A DNA stretch of 64,000 bases. Source: Aestuariispira insulae. Lineage in GTDB: Bacteria > Pseudomonadota > Alphaproteobacteria > UBA8366 > Aestuariispiraceae. Location: the NCBI RefSeq assembly GCF_003385955.1, contig NZ_QRDW01000015.1, forward strand, positions 1 to 64,000, given 5' to 3'. A program made the position numbers and the translations under genes. The notes beneath the pieces were generated by a model that had not been told where the DNA came from, made no database searches, and worked only from the letters and a program-made list of their open reading frames with translations. Of the stretch, positions 63,388 through 64,000 are shown one piece after another (the stretch's first letter is position 1; the number at the start of each line of letters is the position of its first letter).

Positions 63388-64000
63388 TTATTCCAGTTCG
63401 CCAAGCACTTCATCGATCAGATTTTTGAAGGTGAACTTCTCCCTCACCAACGTGTAGCTGGCCTCGGTCAATCCAAGACAAAAATCAGAATCACTCAATT
63501 TATCGAATGCCTCACTGAGGTTCCGATGATCCAGAGCAATTGGAATGTAATGGATATCCGGCGTTAGATAGCCTTCATAATGCCCTTCATACAGCATCAA
63601 CACAGATTGCGAAGCAGCCGCTTCGATCACACGCCCGGTGATAAGCCTGCATCGCAGCCATTCTTTCTCTTTGAACGGCTCCATTGTATCCCGGAAAACC
63701 TCTTCAAAGGTGGCACTAGGATTATCCTCCCGATAGGCATTCACCCGATAGCGAACTTTGTCATCCAAGTTAAAAAAATCCGTCCCCCCTTCCGTCCCCA
63801 GTTGGGCACGGCAATTTCTCAAAAACCCGGCCCAGCCATTTGGATCGAAACGGTCTTTGCTCTCCATGGACATATCGAGCTTGAGCCCCCGCTGCTCACC
63901 GGCTTCCTGAACAGCTTGCATGATCCAGGATCTTTCCTGGTGACCGAAATAGTAGGGCTCGACCTCCCCCCGAAACCCAATATCAATCGGCCGTTCATCC
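63388..64000 (-). CDS. Glycosyltransferase-like protein, N-terminal part cut by the window edge
   Basis: The reading frame continues past position 64000 with no stop, so only the C-terminal 203 residues are seen. The first visible ATG (63921) is internal, since in-frame residues DERPIDIGFRGEVEPYYFGH precede it. RPIDIGFRG is reminiscent of a conserved motif in glycosyltransferases of the group 1_2/CgeB-like type, and LITGRVIEAAASQSVLMLYEGHYEGYLTPD contains the E-A-x(5)-L-x-Y-EG-x-Y-x-G-Y nucleotide-sugar-type region (shown as LITGRVIEAAASQ, SVLMLYEGHYEGYL). The C-terminus is acidic. The family call is moderate because the N-terminus is missing. It begins the visible minus-strand glycan series. 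Confidence 0.6.
   Translation of the reverse strand, partial: DERPIDIGFRGEVEPYYFGHQERSWIMQAVQEAGEQRGLKLDMSMESKDRFDPNGWAGFLRNCRAQLGTEGGTDFFNLDDKVRYRVNAYREDNPSATFEEVFRDTMEPFKEKEWLRCRLITGRVIEAAASQSVLMLYEGHYEGYLTPDIHYIPIALDHRNLSEAFDKLSDSDFCLGLTEASYTLVREKFTFKNLIDEVLGELE

Overview
The window looks like chromosome of a free-living, probably marine alphaproteobacterium. The evidence is the DMSP lyase DddP, a serine-cycle operon of the methylotroph type, a rhizobial-type GlpSTPQUV glycerol ABC transporter, and the general codon style. I cannot name the genus. I saw no rRNA, tRNA, CRISPR array or insertion sequence.

Positions 1-9155 (minus strand) hold a serine-cycle operon, transcribed right to left: sga, mcl, mtkA, mtkB, ppc, gckA, then a truncated TctC-type solute-binding protein. 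These enzymes carry glyoxylate plus serine through hydroxypyruvate/glycerate, PEP, oxaloacetate, malate and malyl-CoA to acetyl-CoA and glyoxylate. Hydroxypyruvate reductase, malate dehydrogenase, enolase and serine hydroxymethyltransferase are not in the window. Two tandem hairpins, one followed by a T-run, separate mtkB from ppc. A 516-base upstream region carries a 15-bp dyad.

Positions 9672-16137 hold a LysR regulator divergent from dddP, a polyamine pair (decarboxylase plus spermidine synthase), a small unknown gene, a lipoprotein hydrolase-like gene and methylglyoxal synthase. Positions 16204-25804 are a complete glycerol regulon: glpD-S-T-P-Q-U-V on the minus strand, divergent from glpK across a 417-base region with repeated ATTTTCG/CGAAAAT elements. 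Positions 25812-27423 are a LysR/SDR pair. Positions 27523-33996 are an operon of two enolase-superfamily enzymes, an aldehyde dehydrogenase and a GMC oxidoreductase under a divergent GcvA-type LysR, probably for oxidising a polyol, sugar or sugar acid.

From 34083 to the right edge lies a large surface-glycan locus. It has two Wzy/WaaL-type membrane proteins, another polytopic membrane protein, an AsnB amidotransferase and many glycosyltransferases and methyltransferases. A long, tightly packed minus-strand series runs from the right edge to 41621. Its core is a nonulosonic-acid-like pathway: a NeuB-type synthase, two cytidylyltransferases (NeuA-like and SpsF-like), a DegT aminotransferase, two SDRs, and an N-acetyl-sugar amidotransferase with its HisH/HisF ammonia-supplying pair. 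Inserted between the amidotransferase and a putative GT42/DUF115-like transferase is an odd coupled set: a DEDDh exonuclease, an APH/choline-kinase-like kinase, an SDR lacking its Tyr and Lys, and a degenerate HD protein next to NeuA. An ABC exporter and an acetyltransferase precede the core. Parts of this right half are visibly more AT-rich than the left half, which suggests horizontal exchange of the glycan locus.
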